The notes beneath the pieces are model-generated. The model did no database searches. It had not been told where the DNA came from and was given only the letters and a program-made list of their open reading frames with translations. Shown here piece after piece: positions 8,317 through 19,866 of a DNA stretch of 64,000 nt (its first letter is position 1; each line of letters opens with the position of its first letter). Both the position numbers and the translations under genes were made by a program. Origin of the DNA: Velocimicrobium porci (GTDB taxonomy: Bacteria; Bacillota; Clostridia; Lachnospirales; Lachnospiraceae); assembly GCF_009696045.1 (NCBI RefSeq), contig NZ_VUMT01000001.1, positions 305,933 through 369,932 on the forward strand, written 5' to 3'.

Positions 8317-10044
8317 TCAATTGTTATATGGTAAACGGATTTCAAACATTGTTCCTTCTGAAACCTTACTCTCCACTTTGATTCTTCCATTATAAAGCTC
8401 TACGATATGCTTTACAATTGACAGCCCAAGACCTGTTCCACCCTGTTTCCTGGAACGACCTTTATCAACCCGATAAAAACGCTCAAAAATACGGGACAGA
8501 TATTTTTGCTCAATTCCAATTCCTGTATCTGACACTTGTATCAGCAAATCATCTCCGTCCTCTTTGCATATAAGTGTAACACTTCCCTCTTCTGTATACT
8601 TAATTGCATTATCTAAAAGATTAATTAAAAGTTCTTTTATTCTGCTTGCATTACAATAATATGGACGTATATACGGTTCCGGAACATAATTTAGCTTTAA
8701 GTTTTCTTTAAATTTAGGCTCAAGTAAATCAACCACCTCTTTTACAACCTTCGTTATATTACAAGGCTGTATCTCAAAATCTTGCTTTGATTCAATTTCT
8801 GACAAAAGAAGAATATCCTGAATAAGAGAATACAGGCGCTCCGTTTCAATATCAATGATATCCAGAAACTTTCTTGATACCTTTGGGTCATCAATCGCAC
8901 CATTTTTTAATGTATCAACAAAACCACGAATAGAAGTCAGTGGTGTCTTTAATTCATGCGTTACATTTGATACAAAATCGCTTCGCATATGTTCTAATTT
9001 TTTCAACTTTGTTATATCTTCTACAAGAATTAAAATTCCAAGAATCTCATCTTCCCCTACTAACGGGGCTGCCGTTGCCCGAATTCTTTTTCCATTCCAT
9101 TTTCCCTCTTTTACTTCATCAATTTGATTTTCTTTTGCTACTTTTACTGCCTCATAGATTGCTTCACTATACACCTCATTATAAAAAGAGCGACCGGTCA
9201 ATTCCTGCTCATCTTTGTTCGCAAGCTTAGAAAACGCCTGATTATAAAACATAATATTATTCTGGCTGTCGATAGCTACAACTCCGCCATTCATACTCCG
9301 AAATACTGCCTCTAGTTCTATATTTTTTCCAATCAGGTTGTCCATTGTTGACTTTAAATTTTTTGTCATTAGATTAAACGAACTGGCAAGTCTTCCAAGT
9401 TCTCCCTTTTCTTTTGTTTTGATAACCGTATCATAATTTCCCTCTGAAATTCGTTCTGCTGCCTGCGTAATCTCCTCAACCGGTTCTGTAAGAAACTTAG
9501 TAAAAAACAATGCAATCACTAATGCAATCAAAAAGCAAAAGATAACCGAAAGAATAATTGCATGAACTAAATTTTGATTTAACGCTTTTATCTCTGCCAT
9601 TGGAACTGATATTCTAAGAACGCCGTGAAAAGAATTAAACTCAACCGGTATTGCACTATAACAATACGTTTGGTGCATTGTATTAGAATAACGGCTTAGT
9701 GATACATGCTCACCATTTAACGCCCTCTTTACCTCTTCTCGTTTTAAATGATTCTCCAATGTTTTTGTATTACCACTGTCTGATAATACATCTCCATTTT
9801 TATCAATTAACGTAATTCTGACACCATATTTTCCACTGTAATAATCTACAAATTTATCATACTCTTCTTGCTTATCTGGTCTTTTACTTTCCAATAATTC
9901 TCCCAGCAATTCTGTTTCTCTTAAATATTTCGTTTCACTCTCCCCGGAGAAAAACTCATATCCTCGATTCCAAAAAGAAAAAGTTGCAATCATTACTGCT
10001 ATCACAATAATAACCAAATATGACACAAATATTTTTTTTCTCAT
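8317..10044 (-). CDS. Sensor histidine kinase, PhoR/WalK type
   Basis: Membrane sensor kinase, partner of the response regulator just upstream in the operon. Order of parts: TM1 about 7-27, extracytoplasmic sensor about 30-160, TM2 about 163-185, HAMP to about 240, PAS about 245-340, HisKA with the phospho-acceptor in THELKTPLTSIRGF, and HATPase_c with N, G1 and G2 boxes (LLDNAIKYT, DTGIGI, GGTGLGLSIVKHI). The start was set at 10044 since AGGGG is spaced correctly for it and not for the ATG two codons earlier. The neighbouring Na/Pi transporter and the upstream PHO-box-like repeats argue for phosphate sensing (PhoR), although WalK has the same architecture. WalHIJ-type accessory genes are absent. 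Confidence 0.9.
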   Translation of the reverse strand: MRKKIFVSYLVIIVIAVMIATFSFWNRGYEFFSGESETKYLRETELLGELLESKRPDKQEEYDKFVDYYSGKYGVRITLIDKNGDVLSDSGNTKTLENHLKREEVKRALNGEHVSLSRYSNTMHQTYCYSAIPVEFNSFHGVLRISVPMAEIKALNQNLVHAIILSVIFCFLIALVIALFFTKFLTEPVEEITQAAERISEGNYDTVIKTKEKGELGRLASSFNLMTKNLKSTMDNLIGKNIELEAVFRSMNGGVVAIDSQNNIMFYNQAFSKLANKDEQELTGRSFYNEVYSEAIYEAVKVAKENQIDEVKEGKWNGKRIRATAAPLVGEDEILGILILVEDITKLKKLEHMRSDFVSNVTHELKTPLTSIRGFVDTLKNGAIDDPKVSRKFLDIIDIETERLYSLIQDILLLSEIESKQDFEIQPCNITKVVKEVVDLLEPKFKENLKLNYVPEPYIRPYYCNASRIKELLINLLDNAIKYTEEGSVTLICKEDGDDLLIQVSDTGIGIEQKYLSRIFERFYRVDKGRSRKQGGTGLGLSIVKHIVELYNGRIKVESKVSEGTMFEIRLPYNN

Positions 10045-10086
10045 TTTCATACCCCTACTGCAGTCTGGGTTAGAACTAATTATTCT

Positions 10087-10788
10087 CTATGGTATTTTAT
10101 ATCCAACTCCTCGAACTGTCTTTATTATTTTCGGATTTTGGTCATCCTTCTCTAGTTTTTTTCGCAAATTACTAACGTGAACATCCACTGTCCTTGTTTC
10201 ACCTTCATAATCATATCCCCATACCTTTTCCAAAAGCATATCTCTTGAATATACAAATCCTCTATTTTTAGCAAGCAGATATAATAAATCAAACTCTTTT
10301 AACGAAAGCTCCACAAGTTCTCCATCGACCTCCACTGTTCTTCTGGCTTTATTGATTTTAATATAATCAATTACCAGGATTTCTTCTTTTGATTCCGGCT
10401 TATCAAAGGAATCCTCACTTCTTCTTAAAACAGCTTTAATTCTCGCTAACAGTTCATAAATGCCAAATGGCTTCGTTAAAAAATCATCTGCTCCAATTTC
10501 TAGTCCAACTACTTTATTTATTTCTTCATTTTTCGCAGTTAATAAAATAACCGGGAGTTTTTTTAGCTTGGAATTTTCACGAATTTTTTTAATTACCTCA
10601 ATTCCATCAATTCCCGGAAGCATCCAGTCCAGTAATACCAGATCACACTTCTTCCTTAACAACACTTCTAATGCTTCTTCGCCAGATTCTGCTGTTACTA
10701 CTTTATAACCTGAGCTTTCAAGATTATATCGTATCAGCTCTAAAATATGTTCTTCGTCATCTACAGCAAGTATTGTTTTTGTACTCAT
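10087..10788 (-). CDS. Response regulator, OmpR/PhoB family
   Basis: DNA-binding regulator of 233 residues. Receiver domain about 5-120: acidic pair D10-D11, phospho-acceptor D54 in LVLLDWMLPG, threonine in LLTAKNE and lysine in FLTKPF. Trans_Reg_C winged helix about 135-230 with the recognition segment RTVDVHVSNLRKKL. AGGGGG precedes the ATG. The stop is 42 bases before the kinase start and the Na/Pi transporter stop is 29 bases upstream, so the three genes look like one operon. With the PHO-box-like repeats before the transporter, PhoP/PhoB is the best guess for its identity. Confidence 0.92.
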   Translation of the reverse strand: MSTKTILAVDDEEHILELIRYNLESSGYKVVTAESGEEALEVLLRKKCDLVLLDWMLPGIDGIEVIKKIRENSKLKKLPVILLTAKNEEINKVVGLEIGADDFLTKPFGIYELLARIKAVLRRSEDSFDKPESKEEILVIDYIKINKARRTVEVDGELVELSLKEFDLLYLLAKNRGFVYSRDMLLEKVWGYDYEGETRTVDVHVSNLRKKLEKDDQNPKIIKTVRGVGYKIP

Positions 10789-10817
10789 AAAAAACCCCCT
10801 TTTTATTTCTATATTAT

Positions 10818-12479
10818 CTATTGTATCTCTTCAAGCACATAATTTGCAATATTATCTGCATGATCAGAAATACGTTCCAGGTTACTAATTACATCTAGAT
10901 AATAAGTTCCCGTCGTTGCACTGCATTTATTTTCTGCAAGACGTTTAAAGTGGTTGTCTCTTAATTTTTTCTCTAAATTATCTACTTTTACTTCGCATTT
11001 CTTCTGTGTTTCAATATATTGCTGTTCGCCTGTCAATCTGGCATTTACAGCGGCTTCAAAGGACATAAGGGCCCGGTCAAACATCGTTTCTAAATCCTTT
11101 GTTCCTTCCTCTGAAAAATTAATCTTCCGGGCAATTTTTTGTTGTGCCAGCTCTGCTATATTCTCACAATGATCTCCAACCCGTTCTATATCACTAATTG
11201 TATATAAAAGATTTTTCACAACAAGATGCTGTTCATCGTTTAATGATAAATTATTAATCTTTACAATATATTCCGTCAATTGGCTTTCATAACCATTAAT
11301 CACCTGCTCTCCAGCCAATACTTTTTCAACTGATTTTTCATCATTTTCTAAAAATGCTTTTTTTACACGTTTAAAACTATCTAGTGTTACCAATCCCATA
11401 TTAACAACTTCTTTTACAACAGTTTCTACTGCAAAAGAAGGAGTTTCTAAAATTCTTTCGTCCAAACGATGTTCCAATTCTTCCTCTGCATTTTCTGTAT
11501 ATTCCTCTTCTTTGTCCCCATGTACAAGAAGTCCTGATAATTTTACCAGCTGATTTGCAAATGGGAATAAGATTAATGTATTACATATATTAAAGATTGT
11601 ATGGAATATCGAAATCTGTACACTGTTAATTGGTGCAGACGCTAAATTCCTATCGAACAGGAAAATAACATATGTTATTACGCCAAAAAGAACCGCACCA
11701 ATTGTATTAAATAAAAAGTGAATTGCAGCTGCCCTTTTTGCTGTTTTATTCGCACCCGCACTGGATAAAATCGCAGTAATGCAAGTACCTATATTTTGTC
11801 CTAATGTAATAAAAATTGCTGAACCCCAATTTACCATTCCATTCATCGCTAAAGTCTGCAAAATACCAACCGAAGCAGAAGAACTTTGAATTAATGCTGT
11901 AATAATCGCACCTGCTAAAATCCCAAGAATAGGATTAGAACCAAATAGAGCAAATGCCTGTCCAAATATTGGCGCATCTTTATATGGTGTAATAGACCCC
12001 GACATAAAGCTTAGACCGATAAATAATACGCCAAATCCTACTAATATTTCTCCAATTTCCTTCTTTTTATTCTCTTTTGTGAATAAAATCATAAAAGCAC
12101 CAATACAAATGACCAAAGGTGCAAAAAATTCAGGCTTCAGCATTGCCCCCCATTCATTCATAGATACAAGCCAGCTTGTAATGGTTGTACCAACATTGGC
12201 TCCCATTATAACTCCGACTGCCTGTGTCAGCTGTAATAACCCTGCATTTACAAAACCTACTACCATAACTGTTGTGGCTGAACTACTCTGTATAATTGCC
12301 GTAACTAATGCTCCTACAACAACCGCTAAGAAACGATTTGATGTCAACGCAGACAATAACGATTTCATTTTATTCCCTGCCGATTTTTGAAGACCATCTG
12401 CCATAATGTTCATTCCATATAAGAACATTCCAAGTCCACCTGCAAATTTAAATAACATTTCTAAATCTTGAATCGCCAT
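10818..12479 (-). CDS. Na+/phosphate cotransporter with PhoU-like domain
   Basis: Inner-membrane NptA/YjbB-type (SLC34-like) symporter of about 553 residues, probably importing or balancing phosphate. Two inverted Na_Pi repeats carry the signature QSSSA twice (near residues 70 and 205), each next to several hydrophobic helices. The C-terminal ~190 residues form two PhoU-like helical repeats (SDIERVGDHCENIAEL and SNLERISDHADNIANY), which often link transport to PhoR signalling. The ATG at 12479 has AAGGAGG five bases upstream; the frame opens 24 bases earlier without a site. First gene of the transporter-regulator-kinase operon. Confidence 0.93.
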   Translation of the reverse strand: MAIQDLEMLFKFAGGLGMFLYGMNIMADGLQKSAGNKMKSLLSALTSNRFLAVVVGALVTAIIQSSSATTVMVVGFVNAGLLQLTQAVGVIMGANVGTTITSWLVSMNEWGAMLKPEFFAPLVICIGAFMILFTKENKKKEIGEILVGFGVLFIGLSFMSGSITPYKDAPIFGQAFALFGSNPILGILAGAIITALIQSSSASVGILQTLAMNGMVNWGSAIFITLGQNIGTCITAILSSAGANKTAKRAAAIHFLFNTIGAVLFGVITYVIFLFDRNLASAPINSVQISIFHTIFNICNTLILFPFANQLVKLSGLLVHGDKEEEYTENAEEELEHRLDERILETPSFAVETVVKEVVNMGLVTLDSFKRVKKAFLENDEKSVEKVLAGEQVINGYESQLTEYIVKINNLSLNDEQHLVVKNLLYTISDIERVGDHCENIAELAQQKIARKINFSEEGTKDLETMFDRALMSFEAAVNARLTGEQQYIETQKKCEVKVDNLEKKLRDNHFKRLAENKCSATTGTYYLDVISNLERISDHADNIANYVLEEIQ

Positions 12480-12540
12480 CTTTTCCTCCTTATGGTCGAA
12501 CACTTTATATTTTTTTAATCTTAGACCATACTGTTTTATA

Positions 12541-12594
12541 ATTATATAAAATTATTGTAAACTTCTACCCATTCAATTGTAAAGTTTATGTAAA
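12541..12594 (-). promoter_or_regulatory. PHO-box-like direct repeats and -10 of the transporter operon
   Basis: On the minus strand TTTACA occurs at 12589-12594, 12578-12583 and 12556-12561. The gaps are 5 bases and 16 bases (5+6+5), so the repeats keep an 11-base period with one degenerate unit. This is the arrangement of PhoP boxes (TT(A/C/T)A(C/T)A every 11 bases) known from Bacillus. TATAAT lies at 12541-12546, nine bases downstream. It suggests phosphate-starvation control and autoregulation by the encoded two-component pair. Confidence 0.6.
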
Positions 12595-12718
12595 GATATA
12601 TTTTTTATACTTTTCTTTACAGGTAATGTATTTAATGTTAAAATCGATACAGAGTATGTCGAAACTTGTAATTTTGATATATAATGGGTTGAGAAATTTA
12701 TTAAGAAAGGAAGAATCA

Positions 12719-12753
12719 CTGCCCTGACGTCAACCTGTTTTTAAAATGGGCAG
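12719..12753 (+). other. Inverted repeat in the leader of the dCMP deaminase gene
   Basis: CTGCCC (12719-12724) and GGGCAG (12748-12753) flank a 23-base loop starting TGACGTCA. A TATAAT (12680-12685) upstream could give a leader of about 95 bases. The 308-base gap between the transporter and deaminase starts holds this, the PHO-like repeats and otherwise A+T-rich DNA. I cannot assign the hairpin to a known RNA class. Confidence 0.3.
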
Positions 12754-12787
12754 GCTCGCAAATGATTTGTGGGATTTAGGTAGCATA

Positions 12788-13267
12788 ATGAAAAGACAAG
12801 ATTATCTAAATTGGGACAGTTATTTTATGGGAATCGCTTTACTTTCTTCCATGAGAAGCAAAGACCCCAGTACCAGCGTTGGTGCTTGTATCGTAAGTGA
12901 CGATAACAAAATTTTATCACTCGGTTATAATGGAATGCCAATCGGCTGTTCAGATGACGAATATCCTTGGGAACGAGAAGGTAATCCGTTAGATACAAAA
13001 TATTTATATGTTTGTCATGCAGAGTTAAATGCATTGTTAAATTATAGCGGTACTAATATGAAAGGTGCAAAAATATATACTACCTTATTTCCTTGTAACG
13101 AATGTACAAAAGCTTTGATTCAGTCAGGAATCAAAGAAGTCATCTACATGAGTGATAAATATGCCGACACGGATTCTGTCATTGCCTCAAAAAGAATGAT
13201 GGACAGTGCAAAAATCACCTATCGCAGTTATCAAATGTGCAACAAGGAATTTACATTACATTTATAA
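12788..13267 (+). CDS. dCMP deaminase family protein (ComEB-like)
   Basis: Zinc cytidine/deoxycytidylate deaminase of about 159 residues, probably converting dCMP to dUMP for thymidylate synthesis. Zinc ligands and catalytic residues are visible: CHAELNAL (H and the proton-shuttling E) and PCNECTKALIQSG with two cysteines. The open frame begins at 12746, but that ATG lies in the leader hairpin and has no ribosome site. The ATG at 12788 gives MKRQDYLNWD, the typical ComEB N-terminus, with TTTAGGT upstream. A perfect hairpin terminator follows. ComEB is encoded in some competence operons, but no competence gene is nearby. Confidence 0.9.
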   Translation: MKRQDYLNWDSYFMGIALLSSMRSKDPSTSVGACIVSDDNKILSLGYNGMPIGCSDDEYPWEREGNPLDTKYLYVCHAELNALLNYSGTNMKGAKIYTTLFPCNECTKALIQSGIKEVIYMSDKYADTDSVIASKRMMDSAKITYRSYQMCNKEFTLHL

Positions 13268-13270
13268 ATA

Positions 13271-13321
13271 ATAAGGTTACTGTACTTTCTATTTTAAAAA
13301 AATACAGTAACCTTATCTTTT
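13271..13321 (+). terminator. Terminator after the dCMP deaminase gene
   Basis: Perfect 14-base arms ATAAGGTTACTGTA (13271-13284) and TACAGTAACCTTAT (13303-13316), then CTTTTTC. Confidence 0.85.
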
Positions 13322-13382
13322 TCATTTTTTTACTTTCTATTTTCTTCATTAATATAATGTTTTTCCCACCTTCTTTTGATTA

Positions 13383-14063
13383 TCAATTCATTTTGTTTTC
13401 TTCAATGTATGTCAGCACATCCTCTTTAAAATTCTCCCATTTCTCCGGATATTTTACATAATCAAGCGGACACTGTTTTCCTGTAATATCATAATGTCTT
13501 AAAAGATCGTCGCTCTTTAAATTATAAGTACCACATAACCACGCAGTTAATGCTACAAGAGATTGATACGTTTCGTCCGTAAATTTTCCACTTTTATCCG
13601 GATGACAACATTCTATTGAGATTGTATCACTATTTCTATTGTTCGATGCGTAAGCAACTTCGTCTAATGGGACACATTGAATAATTTTCCCATCTAATCC
13701 GATTACAAAATGGCTGCTTACTTTAGTTGCTTTTGTATCTTTTAAATTGTTAAAATAATTCCGGTTGCTCTTGGCATCTGTTCCCGGATTTGCAGTGTAA
13801 TGTACTACAACTCCATTTACTTTTTCCAATGGTAATTGAGGTCTCGAATACTCATTGGGTTCTAAAAACATTTCTGTTATGTTTGGTTTCTCAACTAGCG
13901 GCGTCTTTAACCGGTCCGCCATTGTTTGTTTATCTTTTCTCAATATGGAACCAAACATAATACAAATAACAATTAATATACCAATTCCGACTCCTGTTAT
14001 AATCCCTAATTGCTTATAATCACTGAGATAACAGGAAGATTTCTTTCGCTTTTTATATCTCAT
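13383..14063 (-). CDS. N-acetylmuramoyl-L-alanine amidase (Amidase_2)
   Basis: Membrane-anchored zinc amidase that cuts the bond between N-acetylmuramic acid and the stem peptide. Residues 1-20 are basic, one membrane helix spans about 19-41 (LGIITGVGIGILIVICIMFG), and the Amidase_2/PGRP fold covers about 75-215. Zinc ligands can be recognised: H in GVVVHYTANPG, H in LLRHYDITGKQCP and the following C. SSHFVIGLDGKI marks the core strand. Total length is 226 residues. AGGATAG precedes the ATG. It follows guaB beyond a hairpin and is probably transcribed alone. Phage-like amidases share the fold, but the membrane anchor favours a host wall enzyme. Confidence 0.9.
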   Translation of the reverse strand: MRYKKRKKSSCYLSDYKQLGIITGVGIGILIVICIMFGSILRKDKQTMADRLKTPLVEKPNITEMFLEPNEYSRPQLPLEKVNGVVVHYTANPGTDAKSNRNYFNNLKDTKATKVSSHFVIGLDGKIIQCVPLDEVAYASNNRNSDTISIECCHPDKSGKFTDETYQSLVALTAWLCGTYNLKSDDLLRHYDITGKQCPLDYVKYPEKWENFKEDVLTYIEENKMN

Positions 14064-14089
14064 TTTATCACTATCCTATTGACCAATCG

Positions 14090-14123
14090 AAAGATGGAGC
14101 CTCTAATCAGAAGCTCCATCTTT
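14090..14123. terminator. Terminator between guaB and the amidase gene
   Basis: AAAGATGGAGC (14090-14100) and GCTCCATCTTT (14113-14123) are perfect arms. The T-run is better on the plus strand (TTTATTTTTC), but the position suits termination of guaB. Confidence 0.7.
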
Positions 14124-14182
14124 ATTTTTCACACTATTTTCTTTTTAAAGCAAGCCCCCAAAGAAACTCCCAATATAGTTTT

Positions 14183-15730
<1,548 letters not shown>

Positions 15731-15744
15731 TCAACATACATTTT

Positions 15745-16239
15745 TTATTTTTGCACTTTTCTTGGAGACTTTGCCCACATTGCCTCTATCATTTTCGCTG
15801 TAGGCTCAAATAATATCTTTGTATTTTCTTCTCCTACTTTTCCAATAATTGCATATACTTTTTGGGAAGAATCCTTAGAAGAAAAATCTTTGACTTTTAT
15901 ATTTTTATAATTTTGAATCACATCGGCTTCTATCGGTGCCACAACTTCTACTGTGTCAAAATCAATCTTTAACATTGTCTTTCTCTTTGCTCCACCCATA
16001 ATTTTATCAAAATCAACTTGTCCATCACAGAATATATATTCATATTCTATGTTTAACATAGGAAATAAATAAATGAATCCTACGATACCAAGAATTGCAA
16101 GAACACGAACAAGCATATTAGGGATAAAAAGCACTAAAAAAGCAAGTATCACAATACCCAAAATTGCTCCTATCTTTTTTACAAGATATTTTCCTGTTAG
16201 TCTGGGTTTACACCCTGCTTCTGCATATAATTCTTCCAT
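15745..16239 (-). CDS. Small membrane protein, probably DUF6106 family
   Basis: About 164 residues. Two adjacent hydrophobic segments at about 20-62 (AILGIVILAFLVLFIPNML and LAILGIVGFIYLFP) make a hairpin in the membrane. The remaining ~100 residues are a soluble beta-rich domain (EYIFCDGQVDFDKIMGG, KTMLKIDFDTVEVVAP). I associate this pattern with DUF6106, found in Lachnospiraceae and of unknown function; that link is from memory. The start is uncertain between 16254 and 16239, neither with a strong ribosome site. A 9-base-pair hairpin (arms 16254-16262 and 16267-16275) sits immediately upstream and could mask initiation. No functional neighbour helps. Confidence 0.65.
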   Translation of the reverse strand: MEELYAEAGCKPRLTGKYLVKKIGAILGIVILAFLVLFIPNMLVRVLAILGIVGFIYLFPMLNIEYEYIFCDGQVDFDKIMGGAKRKTMLKIDFDTVEVVAPIEADVIQNYKNIKVKDFSSKDSSQKVYAIIGKVGEENTKILFEPTAKMIEAMWAKSPRKVQK

Positions 16240-16597
16240 TTTATACCCATGCATATCGCAAGTTTACTTACGATACCGCCCCAATAAATAAGGTCGAAAG
16301 AAAGGGCAGTCGCATTCTTTCCTTTCCTTTTATAATTTCTTTCAACCCTTTTCATCCTTTGCCTATTAAATATACATAACAATTAATTATTATACTATAT
16401 TTTTAATCGTTCTACAAGCTATGCCACGATATTTATCAAAGCATTTTATTATCTGTTTTTATCAGTCCTGCTTATTAATATTAAAACTTTTTCTATTTGA
16501 TTGATGAAAAAATCTTTTAATTTACTTTTAATTCCTTCTGACACATTTAATATAGTCAATTCATTTCTTATTTTTACTTCATTTTCTAGTGAAATAT

Positions 16598-16636
16598 AGC
16601 CCTGCTCATCAAATTTTAAATTAAATGAGTAGGGCT
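16598..16636 (-). terminator. Terminator after groEL, with the 16276-16682 gap
   Basis: AGCCCTGCTCAT (16598-16609) and ATGAGTAGGGCT (16625-16636) pair apart from one mismatch. The downstream T-run on the minus strand is weak (TATATTTC). The rest of the ~400-base gap to the small membrane protein is A+T-rich; I see no convincing gene in it. Confidence 0.6.
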
Positions 16637-16682
16637 AATTTAAGCAAAAAGTTGCTTATCCTGTATTATCTGTTACTTTTTA

Positions 16683-18317
<1,635 letters not shown>

Positions 18318-18374
18318 CTAAATGATAATTATAATTTCTATATTTTTACTTATTTGCAATATTTATTATCACGA

Positions 18375-18776
<402 letters not shown>

Positions 18777-18830
18777 ATTCTTTGGCGTTCTTATTTTCTG
18801 CCATTTCAACGATTTACTCTCTTATACTCT

Positions 18831-18860
18831 TTTTTTCTCATTTTTTCTCATTTTTTCTCA
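18831..18860. repeat. Three tandem 10-bp units
   Basis: TTTTTTCTCA occurs three times in exact tandem (18831-18840, 18841-18850, 18851-18860), with a decayed fourth unit after it. The array lies upstream of the groESL promoter. A 10-base period keeps all copies on one DNA face. It may be slippage-prone; no function is visible. Confidence 0.7.
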
Positions 18861-18910
18861 TTTTATTTTAATTTCTGCAACTTTTCTATTACATAGAATT
18901 TCCTATGAAT

Positions 18911-18953
18911 TAAAAAAATTAAGAGTTGCCCCATTATTCTGACAACTCTTAAT
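18911..18953 (-). terminator. Terminator after the DUF2225 gene
   Basis: Minus-strand hairpin with arms ATTAAGAGTTG and CAACTCTTAAT (plus 18918-18928 and 18943-18953), followed by TTTTTTTA. It closes the glnS-DUF2225 unit. Confidence 0.85.
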
Positions 18954-18969
18954 ACTATTTATAAATCAC

Positions 18970-19854
18970 TTATTTTGTTTCATCTTCTTTTGCTTCTGCT
19001 CTTTCAAAACATTCCATATCTTCTTTAATCAATTCTTTTATTTCTCTTGCCTTATTTTTAATTCTCTCATTTGCTGCTCTGGAAGTGATAACCTGAGATA
19101 CCCATCGGTTTGCTGCTTCAAATTCCTTACTTCTTCTTGCCAAATCAGCAATCAGGTAAGTGAGCGTCAATTCATCCATGCCGCAGATAGGAAAAGATTC
19201 TTTCATAAATGCACTGCTAAATCCTTCATACGCATTTTTAATTAATTCATCTTCTTCTTCCTTTAGTTCTTTGATGATTGCATCATAATTTTCTGTATCC
19301 TTTGGAAGATTCTCTGCCTTTCCACGAATGACCCATGCAAGCTTTAAGCATGTATACGCCCTCTCACTTGTCTTTCCTTTCTTTACAACCGTATTTAATA
19401 AAGCAAGTTTATATCTTGCAATCGCATCGTCATAGGTATAAATATCACCCTTATATTCCAAACCTTTAAAATTAGAAGAAATTTGTTCTCGAATAAATTT
19501 TGCCTGAACAGAAACAATGTGCTCAAAGAAGCGGTTTAACGCAGCATACCCACAATGAGGACATACAATTGCTTCGTATTTTAACGAATCCACATTTTGG
19601 TATTTCGGCCGCAGATCCGTATCAGCTGATAATAATTTAACTTTTCCAGTCCTCATTACCTTTGTCTTAAATTCTTTATAACATACAGGACAGCTATATG
19701 TCTTTTCAAATAGTAATTCTGCTTCTGTAACCTCATGTTTTACTGCTGCTTTTTTCTCTTTTCCTTCCTGTTCCTTTCCTTTTTCTTCTTCATATAACTT
19801 CGTATTTTTTAATTTTCCTAATCCAAAATTCTCTAATCCTGAGAAAATTCCCAT
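18970..19854 (-). CDS. DUF2225 zinc-binding protein
   Basis: Conserved cytosolic protein of unknown function, 294 residues. The DUF2225 core begins with a CPVC pair (in TYSCPVCYKEFKTK) and continues to a CPHC pair (in EAIVCPHCGYAALNRFF), which together look like a four-cysteine zinc site. A low-complexity Lys/Glu stretch at 20-40 precedes it. The C-terminal two thirds are helical and TPR-like (YKLALLNTVVKKGKTSERA, KLAWVIRGKAENLP). It starts 13 bases after glnS, whose stop overlaps its AAGGAGG, so the genes are co-transcribed. Nothing in the context explains the link to glutaminyl-tRNA. Confidence 0.88.
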   Translation of the reverse strand: MGIFSGLENFGLGKLKNTKLYEEEKGKEQEGKEKKAAVKHEVTEAELLFEKTYSCPVCYKEFKTKVMRTGKVKLLSADTDLRPKYQNVDSLKYEAIVCPHCGYAALNRFFEHIVSVQAKFIREQISSNFKGLEYKGDIYTYDDAIARYKLALLNTVVKKGKTSERAYTCLKLAWVIRGKAENLPKDTENYDAIIKELKEEEDELIKNAYEGFSSAFMKESFPICGMDELTLTYLIADLARRSKEFEAANRWVSQVITSRAANERIKNKAREIKELIKEDMECFERAEAKEDETK

Positions 19855-19866
19855 AGCAATACCTCC

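Noticed and set aside
16197..16382. 61-codon minus-strand frame overlapping the start of the small membrane protein gene in another frame
   Set aside because: It has no good ribosome site and no recognisable domain, and it covers the hairpin and leader of the next gene.
18831..18860. Tandem repeats considered as a CRISPR remnant
   Set aside because: The units are 10 bases with no spacers and no cas genes. It is a simple T-rich tandem repeat.
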